Position numbers and translations under genes: made by a program. The notes beneath the pieces are model-generated. The model had not been told where the DNA came from. It was given only the letters and a program-made list of their open reading frames with translations, and did no database searches. Shown here piece after piece: positions 25,027 to 33,859 of a DNA stretch of 54,236 nt. How positions within the stretch are numbered: the stretch's first letter is position 1; each line of letters starts with the position of its first letter. The stretch is from Hyphomicrobiales bacterium (GTDB taxonomy: Bacteria; Pseudomonadota; Alphaproteobacteria; Rhizobiales; Rhizobiaceae), in the NCBI GenBank assembly GCA_900473175.1, contig UCKM01000023.1, positions 3,948 to 58,183 on the forward strand, written 5' to 3'.

Positions 25027-26998
25027 CGACCAGACGTTCGTATTCCATCAAGCCATCGTAATCGACAACTTGGCGATGATGCTCCAACCGCGCTGCAGGT
25101 ACGGGCATGCCCATCAAGTAGCCTTGAACCTGCTCGCATCCAACTTGTTTGACGCATGCGAATTGCTCTTCGGTCTCGATGCCCTCAGCGATCGTGGTCA
25201 TCCCGAGGCTTCGACCGACTCCTGTCACCAATTCAACGATGGCGAAGGCATCTGCGCGGGTTGTAACGTCGCGGACGAAAGAGCGATCGATTTTAATTTT
25301 GTCGAAGGGAAAACTCCTGAGGCTGCCAAGCGACGAATATCCGGTGCCAAAGTCGTCCATCGCTATCTGGATGCCAACTGCCTTCAGTTCCGTCAAAGTG
25401 TCAAGCGTCTGTTCATTCTTGTCCAACAGCACAGATTCGGTGATCTCAAGCTCCAGTCGATTCGGATCGAGACCACTTTGAGTGAGTATGGTAACGACGC
25501 TCTGAATGAGATTTCGACTGCGGAACTGTACTGGCGACAGATTGACCGCAACTTTGAGCGACCTTGGCCAACGGGCCGCCTCCAGGCAAGCCGTTCTTAA
25601 AACCCACTCCCCCAATTCATGGATTAGGCCGATATTTTCGGCGACCGGAATGAATTCTGAAGGGGGAACTTGGCCGCGTATCGGATGGAACCACCGCAGG
25701 AGGGCTTCGTAGCCACAAATCTCGCGCGTAATTGTATTCACTTGCGGTTGGTAAAATAGTTCCAACTCTCCATTCCGCAGCGCCTGCTTGAGGTCAGCCT
25801 CGAAAGATTTTTTCTCCGTCAATCTTGTTTGCATCTGCGATTGGAAGACACACGCATGGCCGGAGCCGAGAGACTTTGCCTCGTAAAGCGCAAGGTCCGC
25901 GTGCTTGAACAGTTCATCCGCGTCGGGTTCCGCTTCCGATATGGCAACGCCGACGCAAGTACCGATTTTGATCTCCCGTTCACTGACCTGGTAGGGAAAA
26001 CTGATTTCATCCATCACGTGACGAGCAAAATCATAAGCCTGTATCTCGCTCAGGCCCGCGGTCAGGATCGCGAACTCATCGCCGCCCAACCGGCAGATGA
26101 GATCACCGTCGCGACTGAGTTTTGTGAGGCGACTTGCGACCGCTTGGAGGAGACCGTCGCCCACGTCATGACCTAGCGTATCGTTAACATCCTTGAATCC
26201 ATCGAGATCAAGGAGAAAGATCACAGCAGTTGGTCCGCCAGCGATCGCTGTTTTCAACCGCGCTTCAAGGTCCGTGCGAAACAAAATACGATTGGGGAGC
26301 CCGGTGAGCGCATCATGGTGGGCAACATGCTTCAGACGATAGTTCTGTAGCTTCAATTCCCCTGACGCCTCGCGAAGGTTATCCGTCAAGTCCTTCATCT
26401 TGCGGTGAGCACCGTCCAGGAGGCTGTTGTGGCGCAGGAGCAGAACAACAAGCCCCACCCCGCAGAAAATCAACCCGCCCGCAAGCCCGGTATAGATGAG
26501 ATGGAGCTGCCGTAATTCTGCCTGAGCAGCGTCTATCAGTCCCACATCGAACTCAACCGCAGTGGATGCAAGCGCAGTCATCGACGCATCCAAGGCAGCC
26601 ATCGATTCCAGTATGGTCTTGAGACCTTCGGAATCGAGGGCGTCGAGCCGCTGATCAAGCGTCTCGAGAACATTGGTAAGCTTTAGAAGCAGCTCGCGTC
26701 GCTGAGGGTCTTGCTCGACGAAAGCATGGAGATTGCCCTGCTTCAGAAGTTCCATTCGGCCAATCATGATATCAAGACGGAGGCGGACCTCATCGCGATT
26801 AACATCGTCCATACCCAGAGCATAGGCGGCCAAGCGATGTTCGAGTCTCATATATTCAGAGACCGTCTGACCAACAGCCCAGGAGTCATTATAGCGGGCA
26901 AACTTCTGCAGCGCTGTTTGCCGCTCGGCAATGACATAGGCGATGTATGCCGTCGCCACGACAAAGCAACAGATAATGATCCCGAGAAACCGCTTCAC
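24998..26998 (-). CDS. Membrane GGDEF-EAL protein (diguanylate cyclase/phosphodiesterase)
   Basis: A 666-residue bifunctional c-di-GMP enzyme with a GTG start. Helices at about residues 4-24 and 170-188 bracket a 145-residue helical periplasmic sensor. The GGDEF domain has an intact GGDEF at 305-309, and an RxxD inhibitory site (R296, D299) at the right spacing. The EAL domain is also intact: EAL at 431-433, N487, E518, DDFG at 548-551, K569, AEGIE at 604-608 and QGYLMG at 625-630. Both activities are therefore possible. It starts nine bases after the periplasmic molybdopterin-fold gene and overlaps the methyltransferase gene. The neighbouring synthase makes it a likely regulator of polysaccharide production. 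Confidence 0.95.
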   Translation of the reverse strand: MKRFLGIIICCFVVATAYIAYVIAERQTALQKFARYNDSWAVGQTVSEYMRLEHRLAAYALGMDDVNRDEVRLRLDIMIGRMELLKQGNLHAFVEQDPQRRELLLKLTNVLETLDQRLDALDSEGLKTILESMAALDASMTALASTAVEFDVGLIDAAQAELRQLHLIYTGLAGGLIFCGVGLVVLLLRHNSLLDGAHRKMKDLTDNLREASGELKLQNYRLKHVAHHDALTGLPNRILFRTDLEARLKTAIAGGPTAVIFLLDLDGFKDVNDTLGHDVGDGLLQAVASRLTKLSRDGDLICRLGGDEFAILTAGLSEIQAYDFARHVMDEISFPYQVSEREIKIGTCVGVAISEAEPDADELFKHADLALYEAKSLGSGHACVFQSQMQTRLTEKKSFEADLKQALRNGELELFYQPQVNTITREICGYEALLRWFHPIRGQVPPSEFIPVAENIGLIHELGEWVLRTACLEAARWPRSLKVAVNLSPVQFRSRNLIQSVVTILTQSGLDPNRLELEITESVLLDKNEQTLDTLTELKAVGIQIAMDDFGTGYSSLGSLRSFPFDKIKIDRSFVRDVTTRADAFAIVELVTGVGRSLGMTTIAEGIETEEQFACVKQVGCEQVQGYLMGMPVPAARLEHHRQVVDYDGLMEYERLVDAQAVFGRG

Positions 26999-27007
26999 AC
27001 TGTGTCT

Positions 27008-27514
27008 CTACTCGATTATCAGTTTGGCCACCTGCCAGGCGGATCGTGTGTAATAGGTCTGGCTTTGCAGCTGCGGATCACTGTCGTAAGGATAGACAAT
27101 GAACAACGGCCCCTTATCGCGCACGGGCATGTAATTCCCATCGCGCTTCAGGGCGAGCAGGACCTTGAATTTCTTGAAGTCATCCAGGGGAATGGTGGTC
27201 ACGTAGTCGTTGAGTGCAACTGCCGTCACTTTCGTTCCTGTCGCCCCCACCAGTTCCATAAGCTTATCGAGGGGTACGCCCTCGAAGCGTACGCGGGCGT
27301 CGTACCATGGGGTTGCAGTTTCGATGGTCTGCAAGCCGATTTTTTCCAGCATCGCACGGTCGAATTCTGCCGCGGAACCGTTGTTCGTGTTTTCAATTTT
27401 CCCGGATACAACCAGTATTGCCTTACCTTCCGGCTTGGCAAGCGATCCGGCGAATGCGTTTGAAATCGTGACGATCGACAACGCCATATAGATAAAAAGG
27501 CGGATAAAGTTCAT
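27008..27514 (-). CDS. Small periplasmic oxidoreductase molybdopterin-binding-fold protein
   Basis: A 168-residue protein with a signal peptide (about 22 residues ending SNAFA). The mature domain (VRFEGVPLDKLMELVGATG and YVTTIPLDDFKKF, then GPLFIVYPYDSDP) matches a short version of the sulfite-oxidase-like PF00174 fold. It lacks the cysteine that ligates molybdenum in true sulfite oxidases, so it may serve as a sensor or binding protein rather than an enzyme. GGAG lies seven bases before the ATG. It precedes the GGDEF-EAL gene by nine bases, so it may feed a periplasmic signal to that sensor; this is inference. Confidence 0.75.
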   Translation of the reverse strand: MNFIRLFIYMALSIVTISNAFAGSLAKPEGKAILVVSGKIENTNNGSAAEFDRAMLEKIGLQTIETATPWYDARVRFEGVPLDKLMELVGATGTKVTAVALNDYVTTIPLDDFKKFKVLLALKRDGNYMPVRDKGPLFIVYPYDSDPQLQSQTYYTRSAWQVAKLIIE

Positions 27515-27767
27515 TGCACATCTCCATTATTAATTAGGTTAATAGCGCAAATGAACTAAAATGAGGATCAAAAAATAACATAGCTTCGCATCCTTTCGTG
27601 GCTGGGCACGAAATGAATAGCCTTGTAGCAAGATACATTTATCTGCGATCATGAATCCATTAACGCCAGCAAGACATCCTGGAAAATTCAGATGGGCACT
27701 GCCAATAGGTTCCTCGCCGATCCAAACGAGATGTTGCCGGGATAACGATCGCTTTTGTCAAACGATT

Positions 27768-28247
27768 CTAAGGCGCTGATTTGATTGGCCTGCCGCGGCC
27801 GAGTGCGCCATCGGCGCGGGCCTGTAGATAGGCATAGATATCATCGATGTAGGGTGCGATGTTGGGGTCTTCGGCGAAGCCCTTCATGACGGACGTGCCG
27901 CTGGATTGGCCACCGCTGACAATGCGCCGGAATGCGTCGGCCTCGGGCAGGTGGTCAACGAGGGGGGTGGCGAAAGTCGACCCCATGCCATCCGGGCCGT
28001 GGCAGTGACTGCAGCTACCCTGATACAGCCGGTAGCCATGGTAGGTCCGGGCATCGACCTTGCCGCCCGTGATCCTGTAGAACTTGCCGGCAGTTGTTTC
28101 AGTCTGTGCAGAAGCGCCGGCAATAGCTCCCAGACTGGAAACGATGGCAGACAGCAGAAATACTTGCTTTAACAGGCGACTGGTCGCGATCCGGCGCGCT
28201 GCGCTGCACTGCGACCAGCCCTTTGTCTCAACGTGAATTGGCGACAT
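27768..28247 (-). CDS. Class I c-type cytochrome
   Basis: A 159-residue periplasmic cytochrome c from the start MSPIHVETKG. An N-terminal hydrophobic helix (residues 26-45) ends at SAQ, a probable signal peptidase site. The heme site is CSHCH (C79, C82, H83); M121 in SVMKGF is the likely sixth ligand. Residues 100-150 resemble the small cytochromes paired with PQQ alcohol dehydrogenases, but no dehydrogenase lies beside it. It overlaps the upstream gene by 20 bases and so shares its transcript. The frame continues upstream to 28322 without support. Confidence 0.88.
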   Translation of the reverse strand: MSPIHVETKGWSQCSAARRIATSRLLKQVFLLSAIVSSLGAIAGASAQTETTAGKFYRITGGKVDARTYHGYRLYQGSCSHCHGPDGMGSTFATPLVDHLPEADAFRRIVSGGQSSGTSVMKGFAEDPNIAPYIDDIYAYLQARADGALGRGRPIKSAP

Positions 28248-28677
28248 CGCTCGGAAGCGCAAGCGCTTGATGTGCGACGAGTGTGTCCCTGTCGCCGGTA
28301 TCCAGCAGCATCGTCGCGGCATTCTCGCCGCAAGTAAGGTTGACCGAGCGGCCTTCCTCGCTGTCGAGGCCCACGACCTGCCCTGGGTTCAACACCAGAC
28401 GCACACGTGTCGCTGATGCCGTTGGCACTGTCTCGAGCGCATCTTTATCTATGACCATGAACGCAACGAAGCAGGTAGCGTTCTGCTGCTGCACGAAATA
28501 GCCGCTCATGGTTTTCGAACCGAATTCATGGCTGATACTCTGGATTGGCTGATACCGTATTTGACTTCCCATCGTCTCCAGCGATCCGCTTGTCGCTGCC
28601 GGTGCCCAAGCGCACAGGCTCGCAGCGATCGTCCCAGCACCTGCCAAGATGCTTAGTGGGCTTATGCGTAACATCAT
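28228..28677 (-). CDS. Secreted protein of unknown function, co-transcribed with cytochrome c
   Basis: A 149-residue protein with a signal peptide (MMLRISPLSILAGAGTIAAS, cleavage near APA). The mature part is beta-rich with two cysteines (NATCFVAFMV and NLTCGENAA) and the sequence SKTMSGYFVQQQ. AGGAGG stands four to seven bases before tandem ATGs, a strong ribosome site. The frame overlaps the cytochrome start. No known family is recognised; a periplasmic partner of the cytochrome is the simplest view. Confidence 0.75.
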   Translation of the reverse strand: MMLRISPLSILAGAGTIAASLCAWAPAATSGSLETMGSQIRYQPIQSISHEFGSKTMSGYFVQQQNATCFVAFMVIDKDALETVPTASATRVRLVLNPGQVVGLDSEEGRSVNLTCGENAATMLLDTGDRDTLVAHQALALPSDVANSR

Positions 28678-29426
28678 TCTTCCTCCTGATCAGGTGACGC
28701 GGCTAGTCGCCACCCCGTGTCAATTTCTGACGCGGTGCCGACACCCTTCTTCAAAAGCCAAGTTCAAAAGCCAAGGCCTTCGCGAACGTGGTCATACAGT
28801 CGCGCATCGCCGAGCCTCCTCCGAGATCGGCGAACTCATCAATGGTCCTGGCTATGTGAGCCGAGCGGAAACTCTTAATAGGTGACGCCGTTTAGTCAGC
28901 TCCAGCAACACCGTGCTCGTCGGCTTCGGTTTCCGATTTCTTTGCGAATAATTTCGCAATTCTCCGTCGATAAGAGCATCGCGATATTCCGCCTGCTCCA
29001 GCGAGAATTCAATGCACCACTTGGAATTAATCAGTCTCGGGTAAGCCAATTTGATAAGCTTCCAGGGGCTCGTGATCCGTTACTCTGAAACGAGTGGAGG
29101 CGTATACACCGCGACGCATACCTTCGCAGTTAGGTAGCAATAATCACCAGATCTGCATCCAGCATGACATAACCTCGATTCGTTCCACCGTTGCCTTGGC
29201 ACTATTGTTGGAGGGGTGCTTTCTAACATCGGAGCGAGATTAACTCCGATCGAGGGTGTCCACGCCGATCACAATACGATTGCAATGAGTTAACGCCCAG
29301 CATTCAACATTACCGATACCAGAGAAGGAATTGACGGTTGAGACAAGATTCTGCGGCAATCGAGTCAAACATCATCCGGTAACGAGTCAAGTTTCCGCTG
29401 GGCGCTACACCGAAGCAGCGATTCGC
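28678..29426. other. 749-base region without a supported gene
   Basis: It separates the cytochrome operon promoter from the 3' end of yqeY. Short open frames (for example 28852-29049 on the minus strand, 65 codons) have no ribosome site and no recognisable product. A 7-bp inverted repeat ATCGGAG/CTCCGAT occurs at 29228-29250. Base composition is less GC-rich than the core genes, in keeping with the right edge of an inserted block. Confidence 0.45.
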
Positions 29427-29876
29427 CTATTGCAAGATCTCCTTCACGATGCCGCTGGCCTTGCTGAAATCCATCTGCCCGGCATATTTTTCCTTCAGCG
29501 CATTCATGCACTTGCCCATGTCGCGCAAGCCGCTTGCGCCGATTTCATCGATGACCTTCGAACAGGCTTCACGGATATCGGCCTCACCCAGCTGCTTCGG
29601 CATGAAGTCGCGGATGATCTCGATCTCCGCCCGCTCCTGCTCGGCAAGTTCGGCACGTCCGCCCTCCTCGTAGAGTTTCGCTGATTCCTCGCGCTGCTTG
29701 ATCATCTTGGCAAGAATGGAGCTGATCTCCTCATCGGTTACCGGTTCCTTGCCCGCGCCGCGATTGAGGATATCGCGATCCTTGATGGCGGCCATGATCA
29801 GGCGCAGCGTCGGCACGCGGCCCTTGTCCTGGGCCTTGATGGCCGTGGTCAGTGCTTTGGCGATCGTATCGCGCAT
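29427..29876 (-). CDS. yqeY: GatB/YqeY domain-containing protein
   Basis: A 149-residue protein of the YqeY family, related to the tail domain of the GatB amidotransferase subunit. It shows MRDTIAKALTTAIKAQDK, LRLIMAAIKDRDI, the EEISSILAKMIKQREES block and GKCMNALKEKYAGQMD near the end. The start at 29876 is supported by AAGGAG ten bases upstream; the longer frame to 29963 is not. It diverges from carA, the arrangement known in rhizobia, where dnaG then normally follows directly; here dnaG is 22.8 kb away. Confidence 0.95.
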   Translation of the reverse strand: MRDTIAKALTTAIKAQDKGRVPTLRLIMAAIKDRDILNRGAGKEPVTDEEISSILAKMIKQREESAKLYEEGGRAELAEQERAEIEIIRDFMPKQLGEADIREACSKVIDEIGASGLRDMGKCMNALKEKYAGQMDFSKASGIVKEILQ

Positions 29877-30174
29877 GTCGGCAGTCTCCTTATGGTCCAC
29901 GCACACTAGCCGTGACCGCGACCTGAAACAATCATCGTGAATCCCGCACTTGGCTGAATTCACGAAGAGTTTTCGTGTCGCAATTGACCGGAGGCGCGGC
30001 TTTGTTTATGGACTGGGCCTTAGCCAGACTTTTTTTGTTGTTGCTGCGGTGGAGCGCTTTACCGGCCACCGCGTTCAGCCATGTCATATGGAATAGTGGA
30101 CGGCATTTTTCAATGCCCGCAACGGCAGCAACGCACGGCGACAAACACGATGCAACCACGCTCAGGAGTGCCGC

Positions 30175-31425
30175 ATGACCGCCACGATAATGACAGACGC
30201 CGTTGCGCAGCATGGTCCGAAGACCGCTGCATGGACCGAAATAAAGCCGACGGCTGTCCTCGTTCTCGCCGATGGTACGGTCATCGAAGGCAAGGGCCTC
30301 GGTGCGACCGGCAGCTGCGAGGCGGAAGTCTGCTTTAACACGGCGCTCACCGGCTATGAGGAAATCCTCACCGATCCCTCCTATGCCGGTCAGATCGTAA
30401 CCTTCACATTTCCCCACATCGGCAATGTCGGCACCAACAAGGAAGACATCGAGGATCTGACGCCCGCAAACCGCGCCGGCGCTGTCGGCGCGATCTTCAA
30501 GGCCGACATCACGGCGCCATCGAGCTATCGCGCCGCCGATCATCTCGATCATTGGCTGAAAGCACGCGGCATCGTCGCCCTTGCAGGCGTCGATACCCGC
30601 GCACTGACAGTTCTGATCCGCGAGAAGGGCATGCCGAATGCGGTGATTGCCCATGACCCGGATGGGAAGTTCGACATCCCTGCACTGAAGCAGCGCGCGG
30701 CGGCATGGCACGGTCTCCTCGATCTCGACCTCGCCAAGGATGTCACCTCCGGCCAGACTTCGGTCTGGACCGAAAAGCCGTGGGTCTGGAACGAAGGCTT
30801 CGCCGAACAGGCAGCGCCGGAATTCCACGTGGTGGCCATCGACTACGGCATCAAGCGGAACATTCTGCGGCTGATCGCCGGTCTCGGGGCCAAGATCACC
30901 ATCCTTCCAGCGACTGCAACGGCCGATGATGTGCTCGCCCATAAGCCGGACGGCGTCTTCCTGTCCAATGGACCCGGCGACCCGGCAGCCACCGGCAAAT
31001 ATGCCGTTCCCGCCATCAAGGACCTGATCAAGACCGATATCCCCGTTTTCGGCATCTGCCTCGGCCACCAGATGCTGGCACTTGCCCTTGGCGGCGACAC
31101 CAGGAAGATGCATCAGGGCCACCATGGCGCCAATCACCCGGTACGCGACGACACCACCGGCAAGGTCGAGATCGTCTCGATGAATCATGGCTTCGCCGTC
31201 GATGCCCAGTCGTTCCCAGACGGCGTCGAGGAGACCCACGTGTCCCTTTTCGACGGGAGCAATTGCGGCCTGCGCGTTGTCGGCCGGCCGGTGTTCTCGG
31301 TGCAGCACCACCCGGAAGCCTCGCCCGGTCCGCAGGACTCGCACTACCTGTTCCGCCGGTTCTTCAACCTGATCCGCGCGCGCAAGGGCCTTGAGGCATT
31401 GCCCGAACGCGACCACGCCGCCTGA
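30175..31425 (+). CDS. carA: Carbamoyl phosphate synthase small subunit
   Basis: The glutaminase subunit (416 residues) supplies ammonia to CarB for arginine and pyrimidine synthesis. The N-terminal CPSase domain (VFNTALTGYEEIL-like: CFNTALTGYEEILTDPSY) is followed by a class I glutamine amidotransferase domain with catalytic C295 in FGICLGHQML and the H379/E381 pair in QHHPEAS. AGGAG lies seven bases before the ATG. carB is 4.6 kb downstream on the same strand, so the two subunits are made from separate transcripts. Confidence 0.98.
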   Translation: MTATIMTDAVAQHGPKTAAWTEIKPTAVLVLADGTVIEGKGLGATGSCEAEVCFNTALTGYEEILTDPSYAGQIVTFTFPHIGNVGTNKEDIEDLTPANRAGAVGAIFKADITAPSSYRAADHLDHWLKARGIVALAGVDTRALTVLIREKGMPNAVIAHDPDGKFDIPALKQRAAAWHGLLDLDLAKDVTSGQTSVWTEKPWVWNEGFAEQAAPEFHVVAIDYGIKRNILRLIAGLGAKITILPATATADDVLAHKPDGVFLSNGPGDPAATGKYAVPAIKDLIKTDIPVFGICLGHQMLALALGGDTRKMHQGHHGANHPVRDDTTGKVEIVSMNHGFAVDAQSFPDGVEETHVSLFDGSNCGLRVVGRPVFSVQHHPEASPGPQDSHYLFRRFFNLIRARKGLEALPERDHAA

Positions 31426-31436
31426 TTCAAAAGAGA

Positions 31437-31560
31437 TGCGTGGTTCGACAAGCTCACCATGAGGGAAGTGGATTGACTTCAGGGAGCCAATAGTGCGGAC
31501 GCTGGCGATTTCCGGCTAAAGTTTGCTCCCTCCCTCATGGTGAGGTTGTCGAACCACGCA
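31437..31560. repeat. 30-bp inverted repeat with 64-base spacer
   Basis: Left arm 31437-31466 starts TGCGTGGTTCGACAAGCTCA; right arm 31531-31560 is its inverse with one mismatch. The element lies between carA and the truncated AKR gene and could form a large cruciform or terminate both transcripts. It resembles dispersed rhizobial palindromes. Confidence 0.85.
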
Positions 31561-31595
31561 CAACGCAAACTTACGCCACATCCTGGCCGGTGCTG

Positions 31596-31691
31596 GCTTT
31601 CGGGATCGTTCAACAGTCGCCAGGCGCCCAGAACCAGGCGAGACAGGCTCGGGCCATCGGCGTCGAGCGCGATACGCTTCTCATAGGACAT
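31596..31691 (-). pseudogene. Truncated aldo/keto reductase remnant (N-terminal fragment)
   Basis: The minus-strand frame from the ATG at 31691 reads MSYEKRIALDADGPSLSRLV followed by LGAWRLLNDPES. This matches the N-terminus of YdhF-type aldo/keto reductases (GPxxSRxVxGxWRL). After 32 codons the similarity stops and the frame runs into the palindromic repeat, so the remaining roughly 270 codons are lost. Confidence 0.7.
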
Positions 31692-31780
31692 GGAGATTCT
31701 ACCTTGACTTGAATGGAAGTCATGCATGTCCAGAACAAAGCTCAGGTCGAGAAAATAGGCGGTAGCCGAACGACCACCTT

Positions 31781-33052
31781 TCATCCCGTCTCGCTCGATG
31801 CCAGCGCGCCAGGCACCAAAGCACCATCCTTGGCGAGAGAGGGCTTCTCCACGCGCAGCACGAACACGATCAGGCCGATCAGGACGAAGATGCCGCCAAG
31901 CACATAGGCCGCGCCGCTGAAGGTGACAGGGGCATCGGTTGCTGTGAAAATCGCAAAAATCTGGGTGAAGATCAGTGGCCCAATAATATTGGTGATGCTG
32001 AAGAGACTGGTCATCGCCCCCTGCAACTCGCCCTGCTCGGAGGCCGGCACCTTGGCGGACGCAATGCTGCGCATGGCCGGATCAGCCATGCCCTCCAGGC
32101 AGGTCGCAATGATCACCGCATAGACCAGCCAGCCTTGCCAGGCGCTGGCATAACCAAAGAAACCAAGCATGGCGAAGGTAAGCCCGATGACCGCCGTCCG
32201 CCACTCGCCAAACCTTGACACCACACGCGGCAGGACCAGGCCCATGATGATGGCGCTGCACATGCCATAGACGCCAAGCGAAAGTCCAATGTCGCTTTCG
32301 CTCCAGCCATAGCGGTAGCTGCCCACATAGGACCAGACGGAAGGATAAGCCATGTGACCGAGCGTCAGCATGAAGAAGGCGAGGCCAATCGGCAGGATGC
32401 CCTTGTGCATACGCATATGTTTCAATGCGCCGACCGGATTGGCGCGCCTCCATTCGAACGTCCGTCGGTTCTTGGCGTCCAGCGTTTCAGGCAGCATGAA
32501 CCAAGCGACGATGAAGTTCAGGAATGAAATCGCTGCCGCTCCGAAGAACGGCACGCGAGGCCCGAACTCCCCAAGAAAGCCGCCAATAATCGGCCCCAGT
32601 ATGAAGCCGATGCCGAAAGCGATGCCGAGAAGGCCGAAATTCTTCGCCCGGTTCTCGTCCGTGCTGACATCGGCGATATAGGCGGAAGCCGTCGAGTAGC
32701 TGCCGCCACTGATGCCGGCAAGGACACGGCCGATCAGGAGGATTGCGAAATTCGGCGCAAGTGCGCAGATCAGATTGTCGATTGCGAAGGTGATCACCGA
32801 AACCAGAAGCACAGGACGGCGGCCAAAACGGTCGCTCAAATTGCCGATCAGTGGTGCAAACACAAACTGCATTCCGGCATAGACGAAGAGCAGCCAGCCG
32901 CCATAAATCGCCGCTTGGCTGACATCGGAACCGGTCAGTTCTTCGAGATATTCGGGTAGCACCGGGATGATGATCCCGATGCCGATAATATCGAGGAGCA
33001 GGATCATGAAGACGAGGATAAGGCCGCGCTTGGCGAGGATCGGATCAATCAT
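31781..33052 (-). CDS. MFS multidrug/tetracycline-type efflux protein (TetA-like)
   Basis: A 423-residue, twelve-helix major facilitator with the drug/proton antiporter signatures: motif A GNLSDRFGRRPVLL between helices 2 and 3, motif C-like LGIAFGIGFILGPIIGGFLG in helix 5, and IDPILAKRGLILVFMILLLDIIGIGIIIPVLPEYL-type opening typical of the TCR/Tet family. The ATG at 33052 is used; the in-frame TTG at 33064 is weaker. Exports a drug or metabolite by proton exchange; the substrate is unknown. Confidence 0.92.
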   Translation of the reverse strand: MIDPILAKRGLILVFMILLLDIIGIGIIIPVLPEYLEELTGSDVSQAAIYGGWLLFVYAGMQFVFAPLIGNLSDRFGRRPVLLVSVITFAIDNLICALAPNFAILLIGRVLAGISGGSYSTASAYIADVSTDENRAKNFGLLGIAFGIGFILGPIIGGFLGEFGPRVPFFGAAAISFLNFIVAWFMLPETLDAKNRRTFEWRRANPVGALKHMRMHKGILPIGLAFFMLTLGHMAYPSVWSYVGSYRYGWSESDIGLSLGVYGMCSAIIMGLVLPRVVSRFGEWRTAVIGLTFAMLGFFGYASAWQGWLVYAVIIATCLEGMADPAMRSIASAKVPASEQGELQGAMTSLFSITNIIGPLIFTQIFAIFTATDAPVTFSGAAYVLGGIFVLIGLIVFVLRVEKPSLAKDGALVPGALASSETG

Positions 33053-33248
33053 CGGAAAACTCAAAAAACGGGGTTACGTCCGCGATTGACGCGGAAAACT
33101 GTCATATTCGATCTGGTAGCCCGAAACAATCCGTGAACATGATCAGGAAACGGTTCAAACCGCCATCTCAATTTGCGGTTTGGACAATCGATTGCTGACA
33201 ACTCCTGTCATTTCCTGCTGGCTGGCAAGGCAGAGAGGCAGCACTCGT

Positions 33249-33713
33249 CTAGCGAACATAGTGCGTCGGTACAGCGGTGGTCGCCTTCAACGTCTCCATG
33301 GAGACCGAGGCCGAGATGTCGAAGAACTCGACCTTTTCCACCAGCGTCTTGTAGATGCCGTCATAGGCTTCGACGCGTGGCAGCACGAGCTTCAATATGT
33401 AGTCGATCGTCCCGGTCATGCGATGCACCTCGACGATCTCCGGAATGTCGCTGATCGCCTTGCGAAATTGTTCCAGCCAATCGGCGGAATGACGCGCCGT
33501 TCTGACAATGACAAACATCGTCGTTGGCAGGCCCATGTGCGGGCGATCGAGGAGCACGACGCGGCGGGCAATATAGCCTTCCTCTTCAAGCCGCTGGATT
33601 CGCCGCGAGCATGCCGAGATGGAAAGGTTCACCCGATCGGCCAGATCCGACACGGCAAGCGATGCATCATCCTGCAGCAAATCAAGGATCCTGCGATCAC
33701 GATCGTCGAACAT
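33249..33713 (-). CDS. Lrp/AsnC-family transcriptional regulator
   Basis: A 154-residue regulator: N-terminal helix-turn-helix (LAVSDLADRVNLSISACSRR) and C-terminal RAM effector domain (VHRMTGTIDYILKLVLP). Start MFDDRDRRILDLLQDD is supported by GAGG five bases upstream. It diverges from the Asp/Glu racemase gene across a 146-base AT-rich region and probably controls it in response to an amino acid. Confidence 0.93.
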   Translation of the reverse strand: MFDDRDRRILDLLQDDASLAVSDLADRVNLSISACSRRIQRLEEEGYIARRVVLLDRPHMGLPTTMFVIVRTARHSADWLEQFRKAISDIPEIVEVHRMTGTIDYILKLVLPRVEAYDGIYKTLVEKVEFFDISASVSMETLKATTAVPTHYVR

Positions 33714-33859
33714 GATAACCTCTACGCCCAGATTTTGCGTTCTCCAAGAATAATAGGCTGATATTTTGCGCCATCGCAAGTAACGATTGCAAACTTTGCG
33801 AACCATTTGCGTGCGCTCCACGCTATGTTCTGGGCATTCAACAATCAGAGGGAATTTGC

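Noticed and set aside
29975-30178. 67-codon frame ending ATGA over the carA start, a possible leader peptide
   Set aside because: The overlap is tempting, but start and composition are weak, and carA has its own strong ribosome site.
29932-31416. 494-codon minus-strand open frame covering carA
   Set aside because: It is the antisense of the conserved carA gene, a usual effect of high GC; no ribosome site or recognisable product.
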